A stretch of 64,000 nucleotides of DNA from Laguncularia racemosa (GCA_037954665.1 JBBMOL010000116.1:1516807-1580806); one strand, 5' to 3'. Counted from the first letter of the stretch, positions 35,901 to 48,663 are shown. Notes: generated from the sequence alone by a model not told the origin. Numbers and translations: made by a program.

Positions 35901-37223
35901 TCCTCCATCAATGATCAAACTGCAAATATGATCACCTAGATAACATCTAGTATGAAAGATATTCTCTCTTTGCACCTCCTCTTCTTCCTTCACCTGCACA
36001 TTCAAAGCTCGCTTCACTACTGCCACTAACCTCCCTATTGCAAGCTCCTCATCATCACTAGCGTCCTCTAATGGAGGCATATCATCCTCTTCACTATCCC
36101 CCTCAGTCTTATACTCACCATCATCACGCAGAATCATCACATGCCTATTTGGACATTGACTAGCAATATGGCCTCTATCTTGGCATTTAAAACATCTAAT
36201 GTCACGATTTCTAGGAGTAGAAGAATCAGGTTTACCTTGGTTACCAGGAGTAGAACCCGCTTGCCTTTGCTCTCCTTTTTGTTTGGTGGGTAAAGGCTTT
36301 TCTTCCTTCTTCCATTGGTTAGTCTTCCAGGTGGATAAACCAGCACCTTGTTGAAACCGTGCAGTACTATTACCTTTCCTCTTATTTTGGTTCTCAACCT
36401 TTATAGCCATGTGAACCATATCTTCCAATTCCACATAATGCTGCAATTCCATGACATTTTGAATTTCTCTATTCAATCCAGCAAGAAACCTAGCCATGGT
36501 AGCCTCTCTATCCTCCTCTACATTCGCCCTAATCATAGTAACTTCCATCTTCTTGAAATACTCATCTACACTTCGACTTCCCTGCTTAAGAGTTTGCAAT
36601 TTGTTGTGCAATTTACGATAGTAATACGCAGGCACAAACCGCTTCTTCATCACCCTCTTCATCTCTTCCCAAGACTCAATAGGTGGTTTGCCATTCCTTC
36701 TTCTATTCAACATTAGTTGATCCCACCACACTATGGCATAATCCAAGAATTCAATGGCAGCAAGTTTCACTTTCTTTCTCCCACTATAGTTGTGACAATC
36801 AAAAACCATCTCTACCTTCTTCTCTCACTCTAAGTATGCCTCGGGATCATTCTTCCCTTAGAAAGGAGGAATCTTCATCTTTATACTACTTAGTTGATTA
36901 TCCTCTCTATTCCTATCTCCTCTATCTTCCCAATCCCTAGTTCCTCTATTCCTACCACTATAACCTCTATAACTCCCGACAGAAGGTTCATTAAATTCAT
37001 CATCAGACATTTCATCTCCATCCCTTTGTACTCTCCTAGAACAACTCTCCCTCTTATGCCCTTGGAAGTCGTTTTTAGATTACTCTAGTCTTTGCTCTAC
37101 CGTCTCATGAATTTGTTCCATTCCCTCCTGAAACATTCTCTTCATCTCACCCCTCAACGCCTCAATCACTAACCTAGCATCAAACCTTCCCCTCTCACCT
37201 TCAGGAGAATGTTGCCTCGACAT

Positions 37224-37745
37224 AGTTCCTACAGAAAAGATTAGTACTAACACAAATATATATAATTAAGCCTCACGATACACTCCCTTACGTGTTTCGC
37301 TAAAAGGATGATATCACACAGTCACTCGTGTATTCTCACAAGCAATGATGATATCAACTCACCAATTCCTCTTCTCAATTCTCTTGGAACTAACCTAAAC
37401 TATACCAATTCCCTTCCGTAGAATTCAACTAGAGAATACAACTCTAGGGCTCGAAATTTTTCCTCTTTTTCTTTCATTTTTTTTTGTTGCCTTTGTTTGT
37501 TGCTCTTGATCACGTTCCTTTTTTTTTTTGTCGTGATTCTACCTTTTTTTTTTTTGTAACAAAATTGAATAGTAGGTACTACACTATCAATAGGCAATTA
37601 ACACTATGAAATTGAATACGAACAATTGATATGAACGATTAGAGTTAGGGTTTTGATGTTACCTTCCTCAAACCGAACTGATGTGTTAACAAACCTAGGC
37701 TCTGATACCAAACTGATACGAAATCGGTTTGCTCGGATTCCTAAC
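37224..37745 (-). other. A2 leader, primer binding site and extra 32 bp at the LTR junction
   Basis: The leader is T-rich on the plus strand near 37470-37555. CTCTGATACCA (37700-37710) is the complement of the primer binding site. Between it and the LTR (37746) lie AAC, then a 32-bp segment (37714-37745) beginning TGATACGAA, which repeats the LTR terminus. A1 has just three bases at this place. Confidence 0.8.
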
Positions 37746-38658
37746 TGATACTAACCATGCCAACGTATGACGAAACCCAACACTAATATGTTCGGAATTT
37801 TCTACCTAAGATGCCAAACACACTCAAGTGGAAACCGCGACCCGTTGTCTATAAGCGAGACAATAACCTTGGTATAATATGAAGACGCCACAATCGGGAT
37901 GAAAGACCGATTGATAAGTCGGGATGAACGCCACGGAATAAAATCCGATAAGTTCTAGATTAGTTCTTTAAAGAACCAAGAGCGGAATTCTCTCAAAGTG
38001 TTTTCAAACTTGTATGTTGTATGTTCTATATTCTAGCTGTTCTAAACCCTAGGAGTTTTATAGTAGGGTTTACAATTCGTAACAATAAAGCCCCAAAACG
38101 ACATCACTTCAATAAGTTGTGTAAAAATAACAAAACAAGACATGAAGGCTGGCGGCGTGGACATGAAGGCCGGTGGCCTTGGAGCCAGCCTTGAAGATAT
38201 ACACGATCGGCATGAGAGATGTACACGACCGTGTACTTCTAGTCGTGTATCTTTCTGTGGAAATTCTTGACAACATACACGACCATGTACTTCTAGTCGT
38301 GTATCTTTCTGTGGAAATTCTTGACACCATACACGGCCATGCCTTTGAACCGTGTATACGACCGTGTATGATTCTGTGTAACCTCCAGACTCCTACACGG
38401 CCGTGCCTTGTAAAGACACGCCCTCTTCAACCCGTATCCGTTATGACTTGTACAAGAGCAAGGGCATTCCCATGGTTGTTCCAATCCTTTCCAACTTCAT
38501 GATTGCTCCAATCCTTTTCGACTTCATGGACATCCTTTATCAACCGGTTAAGTGCTTCCTTTAATCGTTTCACTCGAGTTCTTATGATCGGTCTAGGTAG
38601 CACTTCAAGAGGATCCACATTCCATCTTCTGGCTTGGCTCCCATCATGGATCTCATCA
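37746..38658 (-). repeat. A2 5' LTR (913 bp)
   Basis: From TGATACTAACC to CTCATCA on the plus strand. Same length and order as 30122-31034. It includes the minisatellite (38210-38410) and the tail coding region (38427-38658). Confidence 0.93.
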
Positions 38659-41600
38659 TATATGCTCATTCTAATTCCCTCTAAAGTTTAGTACACATGC
38701 CCTTAGCAAATCTTCCAGTATTTGTATAGTTCTTTCAGACTAACCATCTATCTGTAGGTGGAATGCCGTACTGAATTGTAGTTTGGTGCCTAATGCCTTG
38801 TGAAGGTTACTCTAAAATCTACTTAGAAACCTAGTGTCTCTATCATAAGTGATTTTCACTAGTAGTCCATGTAATCTAACTATCTCATGTATGTATATCT
38901 AAGCCAGTTTCTCCAATTTATATCCTACTCTGATAGGTATGAAATGAGCATACTTAGTCAATCAATCCATTATGACCCAAACTGCATCCTGCTTCTCTCT
39001 GGTTTTTAGGAGGGTTGTAACAAAATCCATCGTTACATGCTCCTATTTCCACTCCAGTATTGGAAGAGGTTGTAATTCTCCAGTTGGTCTCTAGTGTTCT
39101 ATTCTGATCTGCTGGCATGTGAGGCATTTAGCTACATATTTTGCTATTTCTCTCTTCATGTTTCTCCACCAATAACAGCTCTTCATGTCCTTGTACATTT
39201 TGGTACTCCCATGATGTATCGTGTAAGCGAAATGATGCACCTCTTTCATTATCTCTCTCTTCAATTCTGCATCACTTGGCACATATAGTCTCATTTTGTA
39301 CCTTAAGGTCCCTTTAGCATTTAAGTTGAATTCTAGTACCTTGCCTTGTTCCATTCTGCTCTTAAGCTCTTGAATGTCCTTATCTCCATCTAACCTGATT
39401 TAATTATGTCCACAATGGTTAGTTGAATCCTTAAAGTAGCCATTTTCGCTCCCACTTCTTGTGTCAAAATTTCTAACTCCATTTTGCACATATCGTCCAT
39501 TAACTCCTTCTATGAAGTGATTAGAGTGGTTATATTACCCTATTTCTTTCTACTAAGGGCATCTGCCACTACATTGGCTTTTTTTTGGATGGTATTGTAT
39601 TTTTAGGTCATAGTCCTTAATTAACTCCAACCATCTCCTTTGTCTCATGTTCAGCTCTTTCTATGTAAATATGTACTTTAGGTTTTTGTAGTCAGTAAAG
39701 ATTTTGCACCTTTCTCCATATAAGTAGTGTCTCCATAGTTTCAAAGTTAACATTACAACTACCAATTCCAAGTCATGAGTTGAGTAGTTCTTTTCATATG
39801 GCTTCAATCGTCGAGATGCATATGTTATTACCTAACCACCTTGCATCAATACATACCCCAACCCTTGAACTGAGGTATCGTTATACACTGTAAACTCTTC
39901 TCCACTCTTGAGCAAAGTCAAGACTGACACCGTCACTAGTTTTTCTTTAAGCATTTGAAAGTTGACTTCACATCTATCATTCCATTCGAACTTCACATTC
40001 TTCTTTGTCAGTCTGGTAAGAGGAGTTGCTATTTTGGAAAACCTTTCAACAAATCTCCTATAGTAGCCTGCTAGACCCAAGAAGCTTCTTACCTTTATAA
40101 TTTTCTTTGGTCTTTACCAATCTACTATTGCTCTCACCTTTTCTAGGTCCACAGATATACTATCCCTATTAACCACATGACCCAAGAAGACTACTTATTC
40201 CAACCAAAATTCACATTTATTGAATTTAGCATATAGCTTCTCATCTTGTAGCCTACCCAATATTAGTATCAAGTGTTCTTCGTGCTCCTCAATACTTTTA
40301 AAGTATATCAGGATGTCGTTTATAAAGACGATTATAAATTTATCTAAGAAATCTCTAAATAGTTTGTTCATTAAATCCATAAATGTAGTTGGTGCATTCG
40401 TTAATCCAAAGGGCATTACCAGAAATTCGTAGTGCCCATATCTAGTCCTGAATGCTATTTTCTGAATGTCCTCTTCTCTAATTTTGAGTTGATGATAACC
40501 TGATCATAAGTCTACTTTGGAGAACACCTAAGCTCCCTACAATTGGTCAAACAGGTCATCTATCCTGGGAAGAGGATATTTATTCTTTATGGTAACCTTG
40601 TTTAATTTCCTATAGTTTATACAGAGTCTCATACTTCCATCCTTTTTCTTCACAAATAGGACTAGTGCACCCTAAGGAGAGACATTAGGTATTATAAAGC
40701 CATTATCTTGTAACTCCTATAATTATTTCCTTAATTCTTTCCAATTCCACTAATGCCATTCTATAGACCGATTTTGATATGGGTACTGTACCCTATACCA
40801 AGTTTATATTGAATTTTATTTCCCTGGCTGGGGGTAAACTAGGAAGATTTTCTAGAAATACATCAAGAAATTCCCTCACTGTCTATACTTCTTCTATCCT
40901 AACTTTTTATTGGCTTTAATAGATATGGTTGCCAGTACACTTCTTCCCCACATTTCATAGGTAGGCAATCTAGTGGTTCTCTGCACTTCTAAATTGTATT
41001 TAAAATATCTATCTCTAGGTATATTAAATTGTACCACCATGTTGTGGCAGTCAATGGTGGCATGATATTTTGATAGCCAGTTGACCCCCAAAATAATGTC
41101 AAACTCTATCATCTTTAATATCAAGAGGTCTGCTGGCATCACCCTACTATGTATTTCTATACTCACTCCTTTGCATATCCTACTTATTCTTCCCCATACT
41201 CCCAAAAGAGTACTAACAGCCAAGTAGTTATCCATATTTTCAACATCTAAAGCACATGCACAAACAAAGTTTTCAGACACACAAGATACAAATGCACCAG
41301 TATCGAATAGTACATATGCATTGTAGGAGTGTACTAGAAACATACATGCAATGTTGTCCACATCTAGGATATCCTGGTGCTACTGTTGATGAATGGCGAA
41401 CACCTTGGTAGGAACTCTTTATCTAGGACCTCCTACTTGTAGTTTACCTCCCTGTCCTCTCACTAGAGTTCTAGCTACCTATTGAACTAGCCCTACTTGA
41501 TTTCTGATCTATCCTTGAGGACAGTTGACTGCCTTGTGTCCCCTTCGGTTGAATACATGACAGAAGATTAGGGGAACTGGCCTTTCTGTTCAATGTCTAC

Positions 41601-42610
41601 TAATGTACCCTATCTTCCAACAAGAGAAACATACCCCATCTGGCCATTTGCACTCTCTTAGCTCATGAGGTCTGTAACACCTAGGACATTTAGCATTTGT
41701 TTCCACTATAATGAGTGCTAAAGGCACTTTCTTGATCTAGAGAGGAGAGGGTACAGCTCTAAGTGTTCTACTTTGTAACAAGTGATGTCTTTTACCTTTG
41801 TCTTGCCCCATTCCACTAGAGACAAGTCTTTTTTCCCAAAGCTATTGCTGTTCTGCAACTCCTTTGTTCCTCTATAATGTTTTTATTCTATTCAAGGTAC
41901 TTCACTTTGTCTACCATTTCAGCATAGGTATTTAGCTAAAAGGCCCCTACTGCGAGTTGTAGGTCCAATTCCAATCCTCTTAGAAACCTTTTGGCTCGAA
42001 ACCTATCATCATTGCGTAAATTATCGAGAAGGAATTGAATGAGGCGATTCTACTCTACCTCATACTCTTCAACAGTTCGATTCCCCTGTTCATAGTTATA
42101 GTAATAGTTCTTCATTCTATCTCTAGAGCTATTGGGGAAGTATCTCTGATAAAACAGCTCTTTAAATATTGCCCAATTGATGCACTCCCCTGTAAGTCTA
42201 AGGACCGAAGCCTACCATTTTGCTATAGTTCCCTTCAGCATGAATGCAACATAATTCACCTTCCTATCTTTTAGTATCTAGAAGGTAGCAAAGGTCTTCT
42301 CAATCTCCTATACCAAATCCTCAACCTCAATTGGGTCATCTACTCTAGGGTTAAACTCCTTAGCCACTCTTATGAACCTATCAAAGCTGATGGATTCATT
42401 GGTGTTCCTATGCTGTGGGATATTGGGTGCTTAATGTTGTTGTGCTAGTAGTCCCACTAGGTGATTCACTGTATGTAATAGCTAAACTATCTCTTTAGCC
42501 ATCTGACCTCTTTCCCTTTATTGTTTTAGATGCTAAGCTTCCTCCTCATTAAGGTTATCACGTCTAGCACCCCTTCCAGCTCCCAATCTGGTAATTCTTT
42601 TTGGAGGCAT
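38659..42610 (-). pseudogene. C gag-pol: gag, zinc knuckle, protease, RT, RNase H, integrase first half
   Basis: The minus-strand ATG at 42610 begins MPPKRITRLGAGRGARRDN. Gag runs to about 41370, with decayed zinc-knuckle text (CPRCYRPHELREC, CHVFNRRGHKAVNC, about 41700-41530). Protease 41361-40894 has FDTGAFVSCVSE, the normal D-T-G active site. RT lies at about 40890-40100 with MPFGLTNAPTTFMDLMN and FINDILIY, the first Asp of the usual DD being Asn. RNase H is about 40080-39480. The integrase zinc finger is at 39354-39091 (KCLTCQQ). The core continues to 38659 and resumes beyond A2 at 30121. Many stops; not functional. Confidence 0.9.
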
Positions 42611-43062
42611 TCTGTTTAAGAAGAGACAATCAGAAGTACTTATGTTAGTATCTGTTAGGGTCAATTTCATAGTGTGTAAGTATATACACATATACCATAC
42701 ACAAGGGGTCTATTCATATATAAAGCTTAGCAATTAGAAGAATACAAGTAAAACAATAATACAAGAAAATAATTATATAATTAAATAAATGTCCCCTATT
42801 TTATCCACTCTCTTCATATCACACTATCTTATAGATCCAGTACTTAATCATTCTAAAGATCATATCTTAGACTTTATTGTTTAAAGCTTATGTCTATTGA
42901 TCATTGCTTAGTACTAAGGGCCATTTCCTAAGCTCTTAAAGATCAACAACCTATGCTCTATAGCTCAAAACTTAATTCATAAGGATCTAGAACTTATTCT
43001 CTATAGATTCTAACTTAAGTTTCTAAAGATCATAAAACCTAGAGCTTTGATACCACCTAAGT
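42611..43062 (-). other. C leader and primer binding site
   Basis: Non-coding AT-rich leader. GCTTTGATACCA (43044-43055) is the complement of TGGTATCAAAGC, seven bases from the 5' LTR end. Confidence 0.85.
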
Positions 43063-45191
43063 TGTAATGCCTCGAAACTCAGGCCGCGCTACTACCCGCT
43101 ACATGTCCTTATCTCACAAGAACACGCTAAGGCTCTGAAACAAATCCAATAATTTTTAACTTGTAACATCTATAATAAAAGCATTTCATATATCTCCAAA
43201 GTTTCAAATAATAGCTTAAACCATATCAAACGTTTAACATAGCAGAAGTCTTTAAACACCAAAATAACATCCTCAACAGATACTATCTATTATAGTTAAA
43301 CATCAATTTTTTTTTACTAAAACTTAATCAACATAATAATAATGGTACTCTTCATCTTCCTCTCTCTGTGGTTTACCTAAATCCAAGTCATCTTCTGAGT
43401 TCTCATCTCCCTCAACACCTACATCTAAAAATGGTTCCCCAAAGGGTGGGCTAATGCCTAGTACGTATAACACAAACAGATACGCTTGAAACAAATGTAA
43501 ACGAGTATCATACACATCATGCAAAACTTAAACATAGATAATCATTTCTTAATATAATTTATGTCCACAAGCAAACAATAGGGTACTCATGACCCCCTTA
43601 ACACACTTAACACTTTGGAGCATGACTTGGTGATGGGAACTTCCTCTACGGGCCCCACACCTATGTTCCTTTTATCCTTAAACTTGGTGATGGGAACTAC
43701 CACTACGAGCCCCACACCTATGTACACTTAAACCTAGTGATAGGAACTGCTACTACGGGCCCCACACCCATGTCCACTTAAACACTTAATCTTAGTGATG
43801 GGAACTACCACTACGGGCTCCATACCCATGTACACTTAACCACTTGAACTTGGAAACTACCAGTATGGGCCCCACACCCATGTATACTTAAACATTTGAA
43901 CTACATCCAACACAGATCATTTCCAAGTATGACTCTATTAAGGATAACATCACACAAGGATCATTGGGGTGTTCTCTAGGGATCTGCCACTACGGGCCCC
44001 TAGGCCTAGCCAAGCACATACAGCATATCACTTAAATACTTAAATTGAATCATTTACTTAATCAATTTCAAAAACATGTACTAACGTAATTATACACAGA
44101 ACATCACACAGGTTACACGTACCTTGGATCCTAGCCTTAAGCACTTCCTGATCTTGGACTTAACTTAATTGGAAATTTGTACACATTAACATACTCTTCT
44201 TAGTATTCAATCTAAGATCAATATCATTCTTAATCTCCTTAATCCTATTCATTTAATTTCTCTAAGGCCATACTAGTTATCTAGGTTACATAGAAATTAG
44301 TTTAAATTGAAGTTAAATGTATATATAATCGTGTTATACTTTATTCAACACTGTTATGTTAGGGACCATGTTGCTCAATACGGGCTAAAGCACGATTGTG
44401 TTAGGGGTCATATATCTCTCGATGCAAAAACTTGGTTTCAACACAGTCTAAACATGACCATGTTGGAAGGTCGTGTTATCCTTGCTTAACATGGTTGAAA
44501 CACTACCGTGTTTGAAGGTCATGTATCTCCCGATGCACCTTTTCATTTCAATATGGTTTAAACACGACCGTGTTGGAAGGTCGTGTATCTCTCGATGCAC
44601 TTTTCCATTTCAACACGATTGAAACATGACCATGTTGTTAGGCTCTATTACCCTCAACGATCTCCATGAAACTTAATTCTCTTACTTCAATTTCTCTTGA
44701 GCCTAATCCTTTCTATTCCTAAGCTTAATTATATCTCTAAAATTCATAATTATAAATAAATCACATAGGTTAGATTACTCACTTCAATTCCACAAATTGC
44801 AAATCTCGGATCGTCGATGCTTATTCTCCTATCGTCCTTGTTTAAACTTCGTGTTCTATATGAGCAAGTGAATCACATAAATTCTGAATTCCATAATCCT
44901 AATTTAAAATTATTTACAATAACCTTACCTCGAGTTCTTTGGAATTAGACCTCTCCAGTTTCCTTTTGCCTTAGGTTCCTTTGTATGGTTCCTTCTCCTT
45001 CTCTCTTGTTATATGGTTGTAAAGTGTCCATGTGCGAAAAAGAAGAAACACCCTATGTTATTTTGTTTTTATAGTTCGACCAGGAAAAGATAAATTTTCC
45101 CTTGTCCCATTGTCCTATTTATAACATTGCCATTTATTATGTTTATATATATATTTATATAAGATAAAAGATAAAAAAAATGTATATTACA
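43063..45191 (-). repeat. C 5' LTR (2129 bp)
   Basis: Starts TGTAATGCC and ends TATATTACA. Collinear with 27333-29420, including GGTGATGGGAACT blocks at 43625-43890 and the AACACG minisatellite at about 44335-44640. Followed by the TTAAC duplication. Confidence 0.93.
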
Positions 45192-45196
45192 TTAAC

Positions 45197-47313
45197 ATTG
45201 GTTGTATTCGTAAGCTGGCAAGTTTAGCTCCAATTTCTTGTGTTACAATCTCTAAATCTAATTTCTACATATATTCTAATATCTTCTTTTGAGTTGTGAT
45301 CAAAGTTGCTAGATTACATGCTTCTTTCTTCTAAGTGCATCAGCAACGACGTTTGCCTTTCTAGGATGATAATAGATGTATAAGTCATAGTCTTTTATCG
45401 GTTCTAGCTAGTGTCTTTGCCTCATATTTAGCTCTTTCTGGGTAAATAAATACTTGAGGCCTTTGTAATCTATGAATATTCTACACTTCTCCCTATATAA
45501 GTATTTTCTCTATAACTTGAGTGCAAATACCACAGCTACTAATTCTAGATCATGTGTTAGGTAATTCTTCTCATAAAGCTTCAACTACCTAAATGCGTAT
45601 GCAATCACCATATCAATTTGGATCAACACACATCTGAGCCCTTGAATAGAGGTATCACTATACACTAAAAATTCTTCACCACTGACTGGTAGTGCAAGTA
45701 CTAGTGTAGAAGTCAATCTCTCCTTCAATGTCATGAAGCATGCTTCACATCAGTCATCCCATATAAACTTTACTCCTTTCTAAGTTAACTTAGTCAATGG
45801 GGTTGCTAGCTTAGAGAATCCTTTTACATATCTTTTGTAATATCTTGATAATCTTAAGAAGCTTCTAATTTCTGTTACGGTCTTTAGCCTTAGCCATTCA
45901 TTCATAGCTCTTATTTTCTTAGGATCTATAGATAATCCATCCTTACCAATCACATGGCTCAAAAGGTGACCTACTTCAGCCAAAATTCACATTTCTTAAA
46001 CTTAACATACAACTTTTCTACCTATAGTCTACTTAATACTATCCTCAAATGTTGCTCATCACCTTCTTTGCTTTTAGAGTATATTAAGATGTCATTTATG
46101 AACATGATGACAAACTTTTCTAAGTATTCTTTGAATATTTGGTTCATTAAGTCCGTGAAAGCTATCAGTGTATTTATTAGTCTAAACGGCATTACTTGGA
46201 ACTCATAAGGCCTATGCCTAGTTCTGAATGCGGTCTTCTTGATGTTTTCTTCTTTTATTCTTAGTTTATGGTACTTGGATCTCAAGTCTATTTTTGAGAA
46301 AACTTGAGATCCTTGCAACTAATCCAATAGATTATCAATCCTTAGGAGAGGGCATTTATTTTTAATTGTAACTCTGTTTAACTCCTGATAGTTTATACAT
46401 AACTGCATTCTGTTATCTTTCTTCTTTACAAATAGTATAGGTATACCCTAAGGTGAAACACTTGGTCTAATAAACTTCTTATCCAATAATTCTTGTATCC
46501 GATCCTTCACCTCCTTCATTTCTAAAGGTGCCATATAATACAGTGCTTTGGATATGGGAGTTATACCAGGCATTATATCTATACTAAACTTAATCTCCCT
46601 TCTTGGGGGTAAACTTACCATTTCATCTAGAAATACTCCAACAAACTCCTTCACTACCCTCACTCTATTAATTTTCATCACCTCTCTGGCCTTAACTATT
46701 ACTGACGCCATCATACATTTACCCCATAGTTCATATGTTGGCAACCCTACAGGTTTATGTGCCTCTAATTGTAAACTAAATTGTTCTCCTTATGCTACAT
46801 GGGAAATATTTCTCATACAATAGTTCCTCAAACTTTTCCCATGTGATTACTCTTAGGTTAAGTCTAGAAGCACTTGACCACTCTTTGGAAGTTGAGCCTC
46901 TCAACAAAACAACATATATTACCTTCTTATCATTTAGAATTCCTAGCACTTTAATGTCTTTTCTAACTCATCAACCCACTACACAACATCTAGTAGATCA
47001 TTTACCTTAGGTCTAAACTCTCTAACCATTCTAAAAAAACAGTTCAAGTTCACTTCCCCAACTAGCCTCTCTCTCTTTCTCTAATTTCCCCAATCATCTA
47101 TGCTTGTCTCACATTAAGAATTTGCACCTCTCGTATTTGTTGTTGTTGTTATGCCACCATCCCTCCTAGAGTATTAATGGCCTCTAGTATCTATGCAGCA
47201 TTGATTTCATTCCCTCCCTACGCATGTTGAGAAGGTCTGGGTAGCCTTCTGTTATCAAAAGCATCACCTCCAGCTCTTAAGGTTAACCTTGGTCTTGAGA
47301 TTCTCCTAAACAT
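45197..47313 (-). pseudogene. B gag start fused to protease end, RT and RNase H
   Basis: The minus-strand ATG at 47313 begins MFRRISRPRLTLRAGGD. The first gag segment ends near 46800 at EELLYEKYFPC-like text. It then jumps in another frame to the end of protease (LPTYELWGK, 46744 onward). The rest of gag, the zinc knuckle and the protease core are missing compared with C. RT follows: IMPGITPISKALYYMAPLEM, then YKLRIK-like text, FQVMPFRLIN, FINDILIYSK (about 46108-46080), then LSHVIGKDGLSIDPKKI and RNase H remnants to 45197, where C is inserted. Confidence 0.82.
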
Positions 47314-47620
47314 TCTATTAAACACATCAAAGCTTTGAGGAAGGATATAAGAATATATGGGTTTCCTTGAAATATGGGATATCTAAACATGCCATGCTAA
47401 ATATTACTAAAGGGGTTCACTAATTAGTAATATCAATCTCATTTTCTAACCACTCTCAATATATATCTTCATCTTATAGATCTAATATCTAATTCATCTA
47501 AATATCATGACTTACTTTCTACTAATTAAAACTTATATTATTGATTTTCACTAAATTCTAAAGATCATCAAACCTAAACTGTCTGAAGATCCATTAACTT
47601 AGGCTTTAATGCCACCTTGC
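47314..47620 (-). other. B leader with decayed primer binding site
   Basis: GGCTTTAATGCCA (47602-47614) is a two-step-mutated complement of TGGTATCAAAGCC, six bases from the LTR end at 47621. Confidence 0.7.
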
Positions 47621-47808
47621 TATAATGCCCTAAAACCTGGGTATGCTACAACCTGCTACGTGTCTTCATTTACTAAAAACACGCAAAGGCTCAATCACTA
47701 CTATTCTCTAATACTCACATTCATGTACTCCCGATAATAATCATAAATCATCTACTACATAACAAAAATTAATGAAATTTCCCATCCTCAATAATAAGTC
47801 ATCAACAT
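47621..47808 (-). repeat. B 5' LTR, piece 1
   Basis: Starts TATAATGCCC (expected TGTAATGCC) and matches 23354-23537 through GATAATAATCATAAATCA and TAATAAGTCATCAACAT. Interrupted by F after AACAT. Confidence 0.88.
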
Positions 47809-48663
47809 TGATGGGAATCAAACCTCTAGATCTAGTAGTGGGAAGCTAATTTAAACAAATGAGCCAAGACATCCACATGTTATTTTATTTATCTAATAAT
47901 AATTTGTGTTTACATTGTAGCAGGTCAATTTGTTGGTTTTTACAGGACAACGGGTAAAATTCACTAAGGCTAAATTGTAGGTCATTCATGGACTTACATC
48001 AATCAAAGAAGAACCGGTCCAATATTATTCCATGGAGGTACAAGAAGTCGGTTACTTAGGAGGGTTTTACTTGTAATTTTCTTTAATGCAAAAACCAACC
48101 ACACTTGTTGTTTTTCACTTGTAATTTTCTTTGTTAAATTTGCCCTATTTAGAGCAAGTATAAATACTTGCAAAGAAGGGTTAGAAGGGGACTTTTTGAA
48201 CATTACACACTTGAATTTTTTTGCTATGGGAGCTCTCTCTTCACGCCATCTACTCTTATCAATTTCACTTGTGAAATTGTGGCGAGTTGGCTTAGGAATT
48301 CTTGTGATTCATATCAAGATTTTCTTAAGTTTCATCTAATTATTGCTAGTGAGTAATATCTAGTTATAATTGGTTGATCTTTCTTTGTTCCTTTCATGCC
48401 AAATTAGGGTTTATGTATTGCTAGGTTTTCACGCCAATTGTAAGGATTGGAATTGAATTGTTCCTTTATATTTGATTGGTATTAGAATCCACTTATAGTA
48501 CATCTAATTTGGTTCATGCCATTGAGGGTTGTTGGTCTTTGATTTCATGCCATTTAGGGATTTCATCTACAATTTGTTCACGTTATTTTAATTAGAATTG
48601 AAGAAATTGTGTATGTTCTTATTGATTGGTATTGAGATCCCTCGAGCACATAATAATTTTTGG
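47809..48663 (+). repeat. F 5' LTR (855 bp)
   Basis: TGATGGGAATC to CACATAA (other copy ends GTGCATCA). Contains the TATA palindrome at 48154-48171. Collinear with 52227-53070. Confidence 0.9.
48154..48171 (+). promoter_or_regulatory. TATA box inside an inverted repeat (F 5' LTR)
   Basis: GCAAGTAT-AA-ATACTTGC: perfect 8-bp arms around AA. The same arrangement is at 54815-54832 (one change), 52572-52589 (one change) and, inverted, 63652-63669. Confidence 0.55.

Larger units (their letters stand above)
30803..37223 (-). pseudogene. A2 gag-pol polyprotein, interrupted by S, with stops and an 11-bp deletion
   Basis: The ATG at 37223 begins MSRQHSPEGERGRFDARL. In order on the minus strand: gag (36809-36137 with stops further 5'), zinc knuckle CFKCQDRGHIASQC (about 36190-36149), protease with LIIDGGSCTN (about 35925-35895), RT with YFDDILIYSKS (about 34672-34640), and RNase H. 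Solo LTR S (32399-33977) follows HAHWV. Then the end of RNase H, integrase with HHCC finger, intact VSDRDVKF and C-terminus, and a tail reading PPGPITRPQAKRLKEA inside the LTR. Single stops (for example at 35697-35699) are mostly C-to-T or G-to-A. Near 34375 an 11-bp deletion relative to A1 between GCACCA repeats shifts the frame after RT. Better preserved than A1 but not functional. Confidence 0.94.
30122..38658 (-). mobile_element. A2: CRM-like Ty3/gypsy element, younger relative of A1
   Basis: Two 913-bp LTRs (30122-31034, 37746-38658), minus-strand primer binding site TGGTATCAGAGCC (complement of 37698-37710), polypurine tract CAAGAGGAGGGGAA (complement of 31035-31048), and a full-length but broken gag-pol. 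The LTRs are very similar to each other, with only scattered substitutions. The flanks do not match (GTAAC left, TATAT right). Comparison with B's equivalent integrase text (26563-26605) shows about 11-16 bp of the target missing on the right. Solo LTR S interrupts its RNase H. Confidence 0.93.
27333..45191 (-). mobile_element. C: Tekay-like chromodomain Ty3/gypsy element
   Basis: LTRs 27333-29420 and 43063-45191. A perfect TTAAC target duplication lies at 27328-27332 and 45192-45196. The minus-strand primer binding site is TGGTATCAAAGC (complement of 43044-43055), and the priming tract follows the 3' LTR. Interior 29421-43062 is split by A2 (30122-38658) within integrase. Without A2 the element is about 9.3 kb. 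It is inserted in B's pol region between RNase H and integrase. Confidence 0.93.
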
